A stretch of 32,598 nucleotides of DNA. It comes from an uncultured Treponema sp. Lineage in GTDB: Bacteria > Spirochaetota > Spirochaetia > Treponematales > Treponemataceae. Numbering within the stretch: position 1 is the stretch's first letter; each line of letters starts with the position of its first letter. The notes beneath the pieces were generated by a model, which was not told the DNA's origin, searched no databases, and was given only the letters and a program-made list of their open reading frames with translations. The translations under genes and the position numbers were made by a program. The stretch covers positions 1 through 32,598 of the forward strand of contig CAKUWD010000007.1 of NCBI GenBank assembly GCA_934699065.1, in the 5' to 3' direction. Below are positions 14,397 through 21,004 of this stretch, piece by piece.

Positions 14397-15899
14397 TTAA
14401 GCTTTCACGAACTCTTTCTTCAAGAAGTCGAGGTCGAGTTCTGGGTACAATACATGTGCACCGAGCAGCTTGTTTACGCGAGCGCGGGCGCTAGCTACTG
14501 TATCGTCGCTGATTTCAATCTTACCCTTAGCAGGCTTTCCTTCTTTTGTTACTCCAGGCTTTGTGTTCTTGAGAACGAAGTCGATGATGTCTGCAACTTC
14601 CTTCATATCAGCCTCATTCATACCAAGTGTTGTAAGACCTGGTGTTCCGATACGGATACCAGATGTCCACCATGCACCGTTCTTGTCGTATGGAAGAGCG
14701 TTTGCGTTAGCAGTTACACCGCACTTGAAGAGGGCAGCTTCTGCCTGTTTTCCTGTAAGACCGTAAACAGTTACATCACAGAGCATAAGGTGGTTGTCTG
14801 TTCCGCCAGTCTGGAGAGGAATGTTATGTGACTTACAGCCTTCAGCAAGAGCCTGAGCGTTCTTTACAACCTGCTGTGCCCAAGCCTGGTAAGCTGGAGT
14901 GCGTGCCTCTTTGAAAGCAATTGCCTTAGCAGCCATGATGTGTCCGAGTGGACCACCGAGTACCATAGGACAACCCTTGTTTACATAATCAGCAAATTCC
15001 TTCTTACAGAGAATCATAGCACCACGTGGACCGCGGAGAGTTTTATGAGTAGTAGTAGTTACAATGTCAGCCCATTTTACAGGATCGTAGTCGCCAGTGA
15101 AAACCTTGCCGGCAACAAGACCTGCGAAGTGAGCCATATCTACCATGAGAACTGCTCCGCACTTGTCTGCAATTTCGCGGAAGCGCTTGAAGTTGATCTT
15201 ACGTGGGTAAGCAGAGAAACCAGTCAAAAGAATGAGAGGTTTTACTTCCATAGCCTGCTTTTCGATTGCGTCGTAGTCGAGGAGGCCTGTTTCCTTATCA
15301 ACTCCGTATGGATGTGATTCAAACATACGAGCCGATACGTTCATTTTATATCCGTGAGTAAGGTGACCACCACAAGAGTAGTCCAGCCCCATAAGCTTCT
15401 GATTTCCGAACTTCTTACGGAGAGCGTCGAACTGCTCGTCTGTAAGGTCGTTCAAAGATTTTACACCAAGCTCTTCGAGAGTAGGAGTTTCAACCTTTGC
15501 GCTCAAGATTGCCCAGTAAGCAACGAGGTTTGTATCTGCACCAGAGTGAGGCTGAACGTAAGCGTAGTCAGCACCAAAAAGAGCCTCAGCTTCGCGGGCT
15601 GCAGTGTTTTCAACAGCGTCGATATTTACACAGCCGCCGTAGTAGCGGTGCTCAGGATATCCTTCAGCATATTTATCAGTAAGAAGGTTTCCCATAGCAG
15701 CCTGAACGTTGAGCGAACAGTAGTTTTCGCTGGCAACAAGCTTAAGGTGGCTTCTCTGATTTTCAAGTTCGTTTACAATGCTTGCAGCGATATCCGGACC
15801 AACTGCAGCAACCTGCTGAAGATTTGCAACATAGGCACACATAGCGGCATTTGGCTTACCGTTAGTGGCAGCAAGATAGTTTTCCAAAGGTGTTGACAT
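14397..15899 (-). CDS. glyA: Serine hydroxymethyltransferase
   Basis: PLP enzyme interconverting serine and glycine while loading one-carbon units onto tetrahydrofolate. The 500 residues include the YGGCVNIDAVE region, HSGADTNLVAYWA, the DMAHFAGLVAGKV strand, and the PLP lysine in VTTTTHKTLRGPRG. The protein is about 80 residues longer than E. coli GlyA: it has an insertion of roughly 45 residues after the first substrate-binding segment and an extended C-terminus. The ATG at 15899 has GAGG 6-9 nt upstream; a longer reading to 15974 has no support. Confidence 0.95.
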   Translation of the reverse strand: MSTPLENYLAATNGKPNAAMCAYVANLQQVAAVGPDIAASIVNELENQRSHLKLVASENYCSLNVQAAMGNLLTDKYAEGYPEHRYYGGCVNIDAVENTAAREAEALFGADYAYVQPHSGADTNLVAYWAILSAKVETPTLEELGVKSLNDLTDEQFDALRKKFGNQKLMGLDYSCGGHLTHGYKMNVSARMFESHPYGVDKETGLLDYDAIEKQAMEVKPLILLTGFSAYPRKINFKRFREIADKCGAVLMVDMAHFAGLVAGKVFTGDYDPVKWADIVTTTTHKTLRGPRGAMILCKKEFADYVNKGCPMVLGGPLGHIMAAKAIAFKEARTPAYQAWAQQVVKNAQALAEGCKSHNIPLQTGGTDNHLMLCDVTVYGLTGKQAEAALFKCGVTANANALPYDKNGAWWTSGIRIGTPGLTTLGMNEADMKEVADIIDFVLKNTKPGVTKEGKPAKGKIEISDDTVASARARVNKLLGAHVLYPELDLDFLKKEFVKA

Positions 15900-15905
15900 A
15901 TTATA

Positions 15906-15930
15906 CCTCGTGTTATTGATTTTAATTATA
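15906..15930 (-). promoter_or_regulatory. glyA -10 box and ribosome binding site
   Basis: Minus strand TATAAT (15930-15925) and CGAGGT (15910-15905) ahead of the ATG at 15899. The -35 is weak. The leader is about 20 nt, too short for a glycine riboswitch. This unit has a normal Shine-Dalgarno leader, unlike several neighbours. Confidence 0.55.
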
Positions 15931-15980
15931 TTGAAGTATTTTAGCGAAAATGCAGGTGAGTGGGAATAGGGCACAAGGGC

Positions 15981-16033
15981 ACTGTTTTTTCTGCTGCTTA
16001 TAGTTATAACAGCAGTTATGATTAGAAAACAGT
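15981..16033. repeat. Inverted repeat at the 3' end of the XRE gene
   Basis: ACTGTTTT (15981-15988) and CTGCTG (15991-15996) pair with CAGCAG (16010-16015) and AAAACAGT (16026-16033). The distal arm includes the end of the XRE coding sequence (stop at 16022-16024). It may form the 3' structure of that transcript; no canonical T run follows on the minus strand. Confidence 0.5.
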
Positions 16034-16609
16034 AAGTTTCCCGGCACCGCCTGCAGAAAATAATCCCAGGGCTCCACCACCATAAGCAATGAGGCCGGCA
16101 GCTCCACCACCGCAGGCTACAGCACCAATTGCACCGCCGCCAAGTGCTGCAATAAGACCTATTGCAAGACCTCCGATTGAAACAAGGCCAATCCCAACTC
16201 CGCCAACAGCTAATACGCCAAGGCTCACACCGCCGATTGCGACTACTCCTTTTGCAATATCTCCAATTGCTATAATTCCTTTTGCCTTGCGGGGAACAAA
16301 ACCGCCTATGTTTATGTGAATAAGTGGAAGGCCTTTGACCATAGTTTTACTTTTATATTCAAAACCAATTTTGTTCAGGTTGCCGGCGCTGCTGTTAGTG
16401 TCTGATTTTTCAAAGCTATGGTTATCTAAAAGTTCATCAATACTCACATTAAAAATTTGAGAAATCAGCTTGAGCTGTTCGGGATTTGGAGAGGTTTCTC
16501 CGGTTTCCCAGTTGGAAACAGTTTGTCTTGCGACACCAAGCTTTTCAGCCAGAACTTCCTGTGACATAGAGTTTTTCTTTCTGTAATCGTAAATTTTTTC
16601 GCCTAACAT
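16022..16609 (-). CDS. XRE-family regulator with a C-terminal glycine-rich repeat domain
   Basis: 195 residues. The first 65 form a Cro/CI-type helix-turn-helix (EKIYDYRKKNSMSQEVLA, then ARQTVSNWETGETSPNP). Residues about 97-190 are a run of short units such as AIGGVSLGVLAVGG and SIGGLAIGLIA, with small hydrophobic residues alternating with Gly. Similar tails occur on other XRE-type proteins in Firmicutes-like genomes; they may form a beta-roll or associate with the membrane, and their role is unknown. The ATG at 16609 has AGAGGA 6 nt upstream. DNA-binding function is well supported, target unknown. Confidence 0.8.
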   Translation of the reverse strand: MLGEKIYDYRKKNSMSQEVLAEKLGVARQTVSNWETGETSPNPEQLKLISQIFNVSIDELLDNHSFEKSDTNSSAGNLNKIGFEYKSKTMVKGLPLIHINIGGFVPRKAKGIIAIGDIAKGVVAIGGVSLGVLAVGGVGIGLVSIGGLAIGLIAALGGGAIGAVACGGGAAGLIAYGGGALGLFSAGGAGKLTVF

Positions 16610-16772
16610 AGTTTTCCTCTTTCAGGTGGTATTTTTATTATAACTTTAAAGGCAGTTTCAAATATAGTCTACAAAATATGTTTGGAATTTGCGCAAAGAA
16701 AGCTAACATTTTGCGATATATAGGGTAAAAACAGAAATTATTATACATGTGAATCTGCATTTTCAGATTCTT

Positions 16773-16802
16773 TTGACGAAAATGGAGTTTTTCTTCTATA
16801 AT
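16773..16802 (+). promoter_or_regulatory. Promoter of the M28 peptidase gene
   Basis: TTGACG (16773-16778), 18-nt spacer, TATAAT (16797-16802), then only AGAGAT before the ATG at 16809. Transcription would be expected to start at or next to the A of ATG, giving a leaderless mRNA. Confidence 0.75.
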
Positions 16803-16808
16803 AGAGAT

Positions 16809-17612
16809 ATGTATCAGATTCCTTCCAGCTTTAATGATTTCATTGCACCGGACTGCAACCGTGCCGCATTTATTCAGAATTACCTGAAGGCTGCAGGTCT
16901 TGAAGCTCCGATTTTACAGATGGAAGGAAAAAATCATATATATGTAAAGTTTCCGCAGGCGCAGTATAACCCGACCTTCCGCATAAAAACCGTAATTGCA
17001 CATTACGACAGAATCGGAATCGGGGCAAACGACAATTCGGCTGCGGTCTTCTGCCTGATGCAATGGGCGGCACAATTATCGAGACTTGTCCCTCCTTTAT
17101 TTCACAACATCCGCCTTATTTTCACCGACGGCGAAGAACTCGGCGCGGCGGGCGGTGTCGCAGAACAGGGCGCCTTCCCGCTGGCCCAGGTCTTCCGTCG
17201 CCTCGGCATAACTAACGACGATATCTTCGTATTTGACTGCATGGGGCGCGGTGACGTTCCCATTCTCACACAGACAATTCTTCCGCCCAAGGCACCGACC
17301 CGCTTCGTAAAAGATTTCAGCGCCCTTGAGCAGCGCGCAGCAAGCCTTCTTCAAGCCTCGGCAAATGGCCGCTGGTTCAGTCTTCCCTGTAACTATTCCG
17401 ACAACGCAAGCTTTATCGCAAACGGCATTCCCGCCGTGGCAATCACAATGCTGCCGTCTGCCGAAGTTACCGCAGCCACACGCGGTGAAACTCCGCTTAC
17501 CTGGCAGCTGCTGCACACCGCTGGCGACAATCTTGCTTCACTTACGCCGCAGAGCTTCGAAATCTTCCATAATATTTTGAATAATCTTTCTGCCCTTAAA
17601 ACACTGGCGTAA
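16809..17612 (+). CDS. M28-family zinc aminopeptidase-like protein
   Basis: 267 residues with the metal-ligand pattern of M28 peptidases: His65 in IAHYDRIG, Asp75 in GANDNSAAV, Glu109-Glu110 in FTDGEELG, Asp143 in VFDCMGRGD, and His236 in LLHTAGDN. All five expected ligand positions and the catalytic Glu are present, so an active di-zinc exopeptidase is likely. There is no signal peptide from the chosen ATG, suggesting a cytoplasmic enzyme. A longer reading to 16749 is rejected because it would begin upstream of a strong promoter. Third-position G+C is higher than in neighbouring genes, especially at 17100-17300. Confidence 0.8.
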   Translation: MYQIPSSFNDFIAPDCNRAAFIQNYLKAAGLEAPILQMEGKNHIYVKFPQAQYNPTFRIKTVIAHYDRIGIGANDNSAAVFCLMQWAAQLSRLVPPLFHNIRLIFTDGEELGAAGGVAEQGAFPLAQVFRRLGITNDDIFVFDCMGRGDVPILTQTILPPKAPTRFVKDFSALEQRAASLLQASANGRWFSLPCNYSDNASFIANGIPAVAITMLPSAEVTAATRGETPLTWQLLHTAGDNLASLTPQSFEIFHNILNNLSALKTLA

Positions 17613-17628
17613 TAGACAACAGTTTGTC

Positions 17629-17729
17629 ATGCTGAACCTTCGCGGCATAGCCGCTCGGAGACTCGCTAAAAATAGTCCACTGGACTATTTTTACACTGCT
17701 TCGCAGTGTCGCTCCCTATGTTTCAGCAT
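17629..17729. repeat. Composite palindromic element with three internal hairpins
   Basis: Outer arms ATGCTGAAC (17629-17637) and GTTTCAGCAT (17720-17729) enclose three hairpins: GCGGC-ATA-GCCGC (17642-17654), AAAAATAGTCC-ACT-GGACTATTTTT (17668-17692, perfect 11-bp stem) and ACACTGC-TTC-GCAGTGT (17693-17709). The DNA or RNA could fold as a multi-branched cruciform. It occupies most of the 154-nt gap between the peptidase and radical SAM genes and may also end peptidase transcription. Confidence 0.75.
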
Positions 17730-17753
17730 CTATATCTTATAATCCCCTTTCAA

Positions 17754-17759
17754 TATAAT
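17754..17759 (+). promoter_or_regulatory. -10 box of the radical SAM gene
   Basis: TATAAT at 17754-17759 ends 7 nt before the ATG at 17767; another TATAAT lies at 17738-17743. No convincing -35 and no Shine-Dalgarno are visible. The position suggests a leaderless start. Confidence 0.5.
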
Positions 17760-17766
17760 AAGAATT

Positions 17767-18747
17767 ATGCAGACACTCTCCGCTTTTTACCAATCCATTT
17801 TCGGTTGTAAAACCTATAAGATTTCTCTGGATGCCGGCTGCACCTGTCCAAACCGCGACGGTACAAAAGGAAGTGGAGGCTGTATTTTTTGCTCGGAGGC
17901 GGGCAGTGGAGATTTTATAGCCCGTGGCGGTGACTCAGCTTCTGGCAGACGCCTTTCAATTTTTAGTCAGCTTGAGCAGGGGAAAAAGCTTGTTGAAGCA
18001 AAGCTGCGTGGACGGAGCGGCGAGCGGCGCGGAAAATACATTGCTTATTTTCAGAGCTTTACTTCGACTTATGGGGATGCCAAACTGCTGCTTGAAAAAT
18101 ACCGTGAGGCTCTGCAATTCGAAGGGGTAGCCGGTCTTGCCGTAGCCACCCGCCCGGATTGTCTTGGAGATGAGATTTTACAAGGACTCGCCGAAATCTC
18201 CCAGACTCACTTTGTTCAGATTGAACTCGGCCTTCAAACCAGCAACGAAACGACTGGCCGTCTTATAAACCGCTGCTACACAAATGAAGATTACATTGAT
18301 GCTGTCCATCGTATCCGCGAGTCAGCGCCAGAAATCCACATAGTCACCCACCTGATTTTCGGCCTTCCCGGCGAGAGCGAAGAAGATATGCTGAACTCCG
18401 TAAAGTTTGTGTTAGAACAAAGTCATCCTGCTGAAACAAAAGAAAGTCATCCTGCTGGAATGAAAGAAAGTCATCCTGAACTTGTTTCAGGATCTTCCTT
18501 CGGCCTCAAAATCACCAGTCTCTACGTTCTGCAAAATACCCGGCTCGCCGTCATGTATGATGCAGGTGAGTATGAGCCTCTAAGCAAAGAGCAATACTTT
18601 AATCTTCTGAAAAATGTACTTACACTTCTTCCCGAAAATTGTGTAGTCCACCGCCTCACAGGTGATCCTCCAAAAAAACTTCTTATTGCACCAGACTGGA
18701 CTGCAGATAAAAAAAGAGTTTTAAACGAGCTTTCAAAATTATTTTAA
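17767..18747 (+). CDS. Radical SAM protein, YhcC/TIGR01212 family, with an in-frame repeat insertion
   Basis: 326 residues of the Elp3-like radical SAM superfamily. The 4Fe-4S cysteines are Cys27, Cys39 and Cys42 in DAGCTCPNRDG...GGCIFC, followed by KYIAYFQSFTSTYG, VATRPDCLGDE and IELGLQT. Its reaction is not established. At about residues 219-244, where the family normally runs from the FV helix straight into GLKITSLYVL, there are two 8-residue repeats (SHPAETKE, SHPAGMKE) and then SHPELVSGSS, encoded by a palindromic repeat. The frame is kept, so the protein is probably functional with a surface loop. Start ATG 17767. Confidence 0.87.
   Translation: MQTLSAFYQSIFGCKTYKISLDAGCTCPNRDGTKGSGGCIFCSEAGSGDFIARGGDSASGRRLSIFSQLEQGKKLVEAKLRGRSGERRGKYIAYFQSFTSTYGDAKLLLEKYREALQFEGVAGLAVATRPDCLGDEILQGLAEISQTHFVQIELGLQTSNETTGRLINRCYTNEDYIDAVHRIRESAPEIHIVTHLIFGLPGESEEDMLNSVKFVLEQSHPAETKESHPAGMKESHPELVSGSSFGLKITSLYVLQNTRLAVMYDAGEYEPLSKEQYFNLLKNVLTLLPENCVVHRLTGDPPKKLLIAPDWTADKKRVLNELSKLF
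18421..18492. repeat. Tandem 24-nt units ending in a palindromic repeat, inside the YhcC-type gene
   Basis: Two 24-nt units, both starting AGTCATCCTGCTG (18421-18444, 18445-18468), then AGTCATCCTGAACTTG and its completion TTTCAGGAT (18469-18492). The third copy holds ATCCTGAA/TTCAGGAT, an 8-bp palindrome arm pair typical of interspersed repeats. Units are multiples of 3 nt and keep the reading frame. Confidence 0.85.
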
Positions 18748-18876
18748 TCGGTTGACTTTTATATTGTGAAAAATTCACAGACTTTTATGTTTAGTTTCAC
18801 TGATTATTATGTTAATTTCCCATTTTAATTTGTTTGTATTAGAGTTATCATTTGCTTTATTGAAAATGTCTTCTTT

Positions 18877-18906
18877 TTACCATAATTTGAATTTTTGTGA
18901 TATACT
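18877..18906 (+). promoter_or_regulatory. Promoter of the split sensor operon
   Basis: TTACCA (18877-18882), 18-nt spacer, TATACT (18901-18906), then 7 nt to the ATG at 18914. No Shine-Dalgarno in between. Moderate match; read as a leaderless start. Confidence 0.5.
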
Positions 18907-18913
18907 GAATAAT

Positions 18914-19513
18914 ATGCCTAAACTTCTTAGAACAATTATATTATGTATTATTGCAGAAATTGGAAATTTACTTTCTGCCAGATTCTTTTATCATACTCTT
19001 AATATCCCTTTGTTTTTTGATACAATTTTTACAGTAGCAGTAGTGTTTTATCTTGGACTTATACCGGCTTTGTTTGTGTCACTTGGTTATAATACCATCA
19101 ATTCTCTCATGTGGCTGCACGAGGAAGGTTTCTTTGATCCTTTTCTATTCTCTTATGCAATATGCGGAATTTTAATTGTGCTTACAACCTGGTTTATTGC
19201 CCGCCGTAAAGAAGAGTTTAAAATCAGTGCAACAGTTACTATCCTTTATCTTTTTCTGATAGCTCTGATTTCTTCGTTCTGTACAATTATTTCAAGCGGT
19301 ATAATTGATTACTTTCATTACATGTATTATGAAATTCCAGATATGATGAATCCTATCAAACGCTTTACAGAATCCTTTGTCCGCCAGAGATTCTCTCTTT
19401 TATTTTCATGTATTCTGGGGCAGATTCCAATTTCATTTATGGACAGATTACTTGCCACCTTTGCCGGCTATGGTATATATAAGCTTTGTGACAGATTCTT
19501 GGAGAGAAAATAA
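18914..19513 (+). CDS. Integral membrane protein, putative separate sensor subunit for the downstream kinase
   Basis: 199 residues, mostly hydrophobic, with about five or six membrane segments (first at about 5-25; then GLIPALFVSLGYNTINSL, an ILIVLTTWFIA segment, a long C-terminal amphipathic stretch). The look is of an ECF-S-like or MASE-like sensory membrane domain, but no family is recognised with confidence. It stops exactly where the kinase gene starts, so the two are translated together. Because the kinase has only one membrane segment and no sensing domain, this protein is the probable input module. The ATG at 18914 is chosen over 18809 because a -10 box lies 7 nt upstream of it. Confidence 0.6.
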   Translation: MPKLLRTIILCIIAEIGNLLSARFFYHTLNIPLFFDTIFTVAVVFYLGLIPALFVSLGYNTINSLMWLHEEGFFDPFLFSYAICGILIVLTTWFIARRKEEFKISATVTILYLFLIALISSFCTIISSGIIDYFHYMYYEIPDMMNPIKRFTESFVRQRFSLLFSCILGQIPISFMDRLLATFAGYGIYKLCDRFLERK

Positions 19514-20308
19514 ATGCCGCCGCAGCCAGCTCAAGACATTTCTGAATTAGAATTAATTATAAAAAATTACACAACCTATTTTATAGTGTTTGATATCTTC
19601 TTCTTTATAATACTTATTGTAGCAGTGCTTTTTTCGATTCATTACATTAAGTCTGGTAAAAAACTTAAGGAATCTACAGAATATCTGCGCTATACAATTC
19701 AGGGGCAGGAAGAGGAACGTGAACGAAAAGCCCGAGAACTTCACGATACAGTTGCACAGAATCTTCGTTACTGTAAAAGTCTCTGTGAGAAAAATGATTC
19801 ACAGGTAAATCTGCCAAAGATTGCAGAAATGCTTTCCAAAGCACTTACAGAAGTTCGAAATATGAGTTATAACCTTTCTCCCCCGGATATTGCAAAGGGA
19901 GATTTTCTTTTTTGCGTAAAGAATCTTTGTGAAGAATTCAGTCAAACTCCAGGTCTTTCTTTCAGACTTTCTATCCTCGAAAATACAGATGCATCATTTC
20001 TGACTAAAGATGAAATTCTTAATCTTTATAGAATAATTCAGGAAGTACTGACAAATATTGTTAAGCATGCAAATGCAAGTGAAGTAGTTATGATGATTAG
20101 AAATGAAAATGGAAGCGAAGAAAAAGGACTTTTCATTTTTATCAGTGATGATGGCTGTGGTTTTAATATTGATAAAATTGATGATAAAAAACACTTTGGT
20201 TTAAAAGGTATGAAAAAACGTGCGGATTTGGCTGGTGCTCAGCTTACAATTGATTCTACAACAGGAGAGGGTACTCAAATTAAATTGTTTAAAGGAAAAA
20301 AAATATGA
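19514..20308 (+). CDS. Sensor histidine kinase, NarL-class (HisKA_3)
   Basis: 264 residues: one membrane segment (about 21-44), a short coiled linker rich in Glu/Arg, the HisKA_3 box ARELHDTVAQNLRY with His77, an N-box EVLTNIVKHANASE, and G-boxes DDGCGFN and GLKGMKKRADLAGA. There is no periplasmic or cytoplasmic sensing domain. GGAGAG lies 8 nt upstream of the ATG. The stop overlaps the start of the response regulator gene by 4 nt (ATGA), so kinase and regulator form a cognate pair, probably under the control of the membrane protein encoded first. Confidence 0.9.
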   Translation: MPPQPAQDISELELIIKNYTTYFIVFDIFFFIILIVAVLFSIHYIKSGKKLKESTEYLRYTIQGQEEERERKARELHDTVAQNLRYCKSLCEKNDSQVNLPKIAEMLSKALTEVRNMSYNLSPPDIAKGDFLFCVKNLCEEFSQTPGLSFRLSILENTDASFLTKDEILNLYRIIQEVLTNIVKHANASEVVMMIRNENGSEEKGLFIFISDDGCGFNIDKIDDKKHFGLKGMKKRADLAGAQLTIDSTTGEGTQIKLFKGKKI

Positions 20309-20910
20309 AATCATTTTTTGTTATAGAAGATCATACTGTTACAAATATAGGTTTACAGCAGTTAATTGCTCAAAAAGCAGAACTTACCTGTATAGGTTCG
20401 GCAAGTTCAAAAGCAGAGGCACTGGAAAAAATAAAGGCGCTTACAGAGCTTCCTGATATTATTACGCTGGATTTATTTCTTGGTGAAGAAAATGGTCTTG
20501 ATTTGCTTAGAGAAATACGTGCAGAATTTCCATCTGTAAAAATTTTGGTTTACTCAATGTATGCCAAACCGGGAATCCTTTCTCTGGCACTTGAAGCTGG
20601 TGCTCATGGTTTTGTAGAAAAAACAGCTCCGGAAGCAATTTTAATTACAGCTATAAAAAATATCCTTGCCGGTGATACTTATGTTCAGCAGAATCTTGTA
20701 ACCCCACTATTAACATATAAAACTATGTATGATGGTTTTACACGACAGGAACAGAGGATATTTAAGAAAATTCTTGAACGCAAGTCAAAAACTAAAATTG
20801 CAGAAGAATTGAATATTGTTTCCCGTTCGGTAGATAATTATATATCCCGCATTCTGGAAAAAACAGGCTGTAACAGAATAGAAGAGGTTATTTCAAAATT
20901 TGGCGAATAA
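20305..20910 (+). CDS. Response regulator, NarL/LuxR type
   Basis: 201 residues. The receiver domain occupies about 1-120 with acidic Glu8-Asp9, phosphoacceptor Asp56 in IITLDLFLGEENG and Lys near 108 in VEKTAPE. The C-terminal LuxR-like helix-turn-helix covers about 140-200 (FTRQEQRIFKKILERKSKTK, then AEELNIVSRSVDNYISRILEK), somewhat divergent from the usual LTxRE opening. It overlaps the kinase gene by 4 nt. Targets are unknown; no regulated neighbour is obvious. Confidence 0.9.
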   Translation: MKSFFVIEDHTVTNIGLQQLIAQKAELTCIGSASSKAEALEKIKALTELPDIITLDLFLGEENGLDLLREIRAEFPSVKILVYSMYAKPGILSLALEAGAHGFVEKTAPEAILITAIKNILAGDTYVQQNLVTPLLTYKTMYDGFTRQEQRIFKKILERKSKTKIAEELNIVSRSVDNYISRILEKTGCNRIEEVISKFGE

Positions 20911-20940
20911 TTTAGAGCCTGAGCAAGCCTTTATTACCCC

Positions 20941-20969
20941 TTGACTTTACTGTCATCTCATAATAAAAT
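20941..20969 (+). promoter_or_regulatory. Promoter of parE
   Basis: TTGACT (20941-20946), 17-nt spacer, TAAAAT (20964-20969): the same hexamers and spacing as the sensor operon promoter at 9703-9731. A second TATAAT lies at 20979-20984. The leader is about 29 nt from the first box and carries GGGTGGG (20994-21000) before the ATG at 21005. Confidence 0.7.
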
Positions 20970-21004
20970 TCTACTATATATAATAAACATTTTGGGTGGG
21001 AAAA

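Noticed and set aside
15354..15896. 180-codon open frame on the plus strand across glyA
   Set aside because: Antisense to a well-conserved serine hydroxymethyltransferase; Cys/Ser/Val-rich composition typical of shadow frames.
15900..16021. Glycine riboswitch upstream of glyA
   Set aside because: The leader between the -10 box and the ATG is only about 20 nt, too short for any riboswitch.
18421..18495. Short CRISPR-like array
   Set aside because: The 24-nt units are directly contiguous without spacers, only two to three in number, and lie in frame inside a gene.
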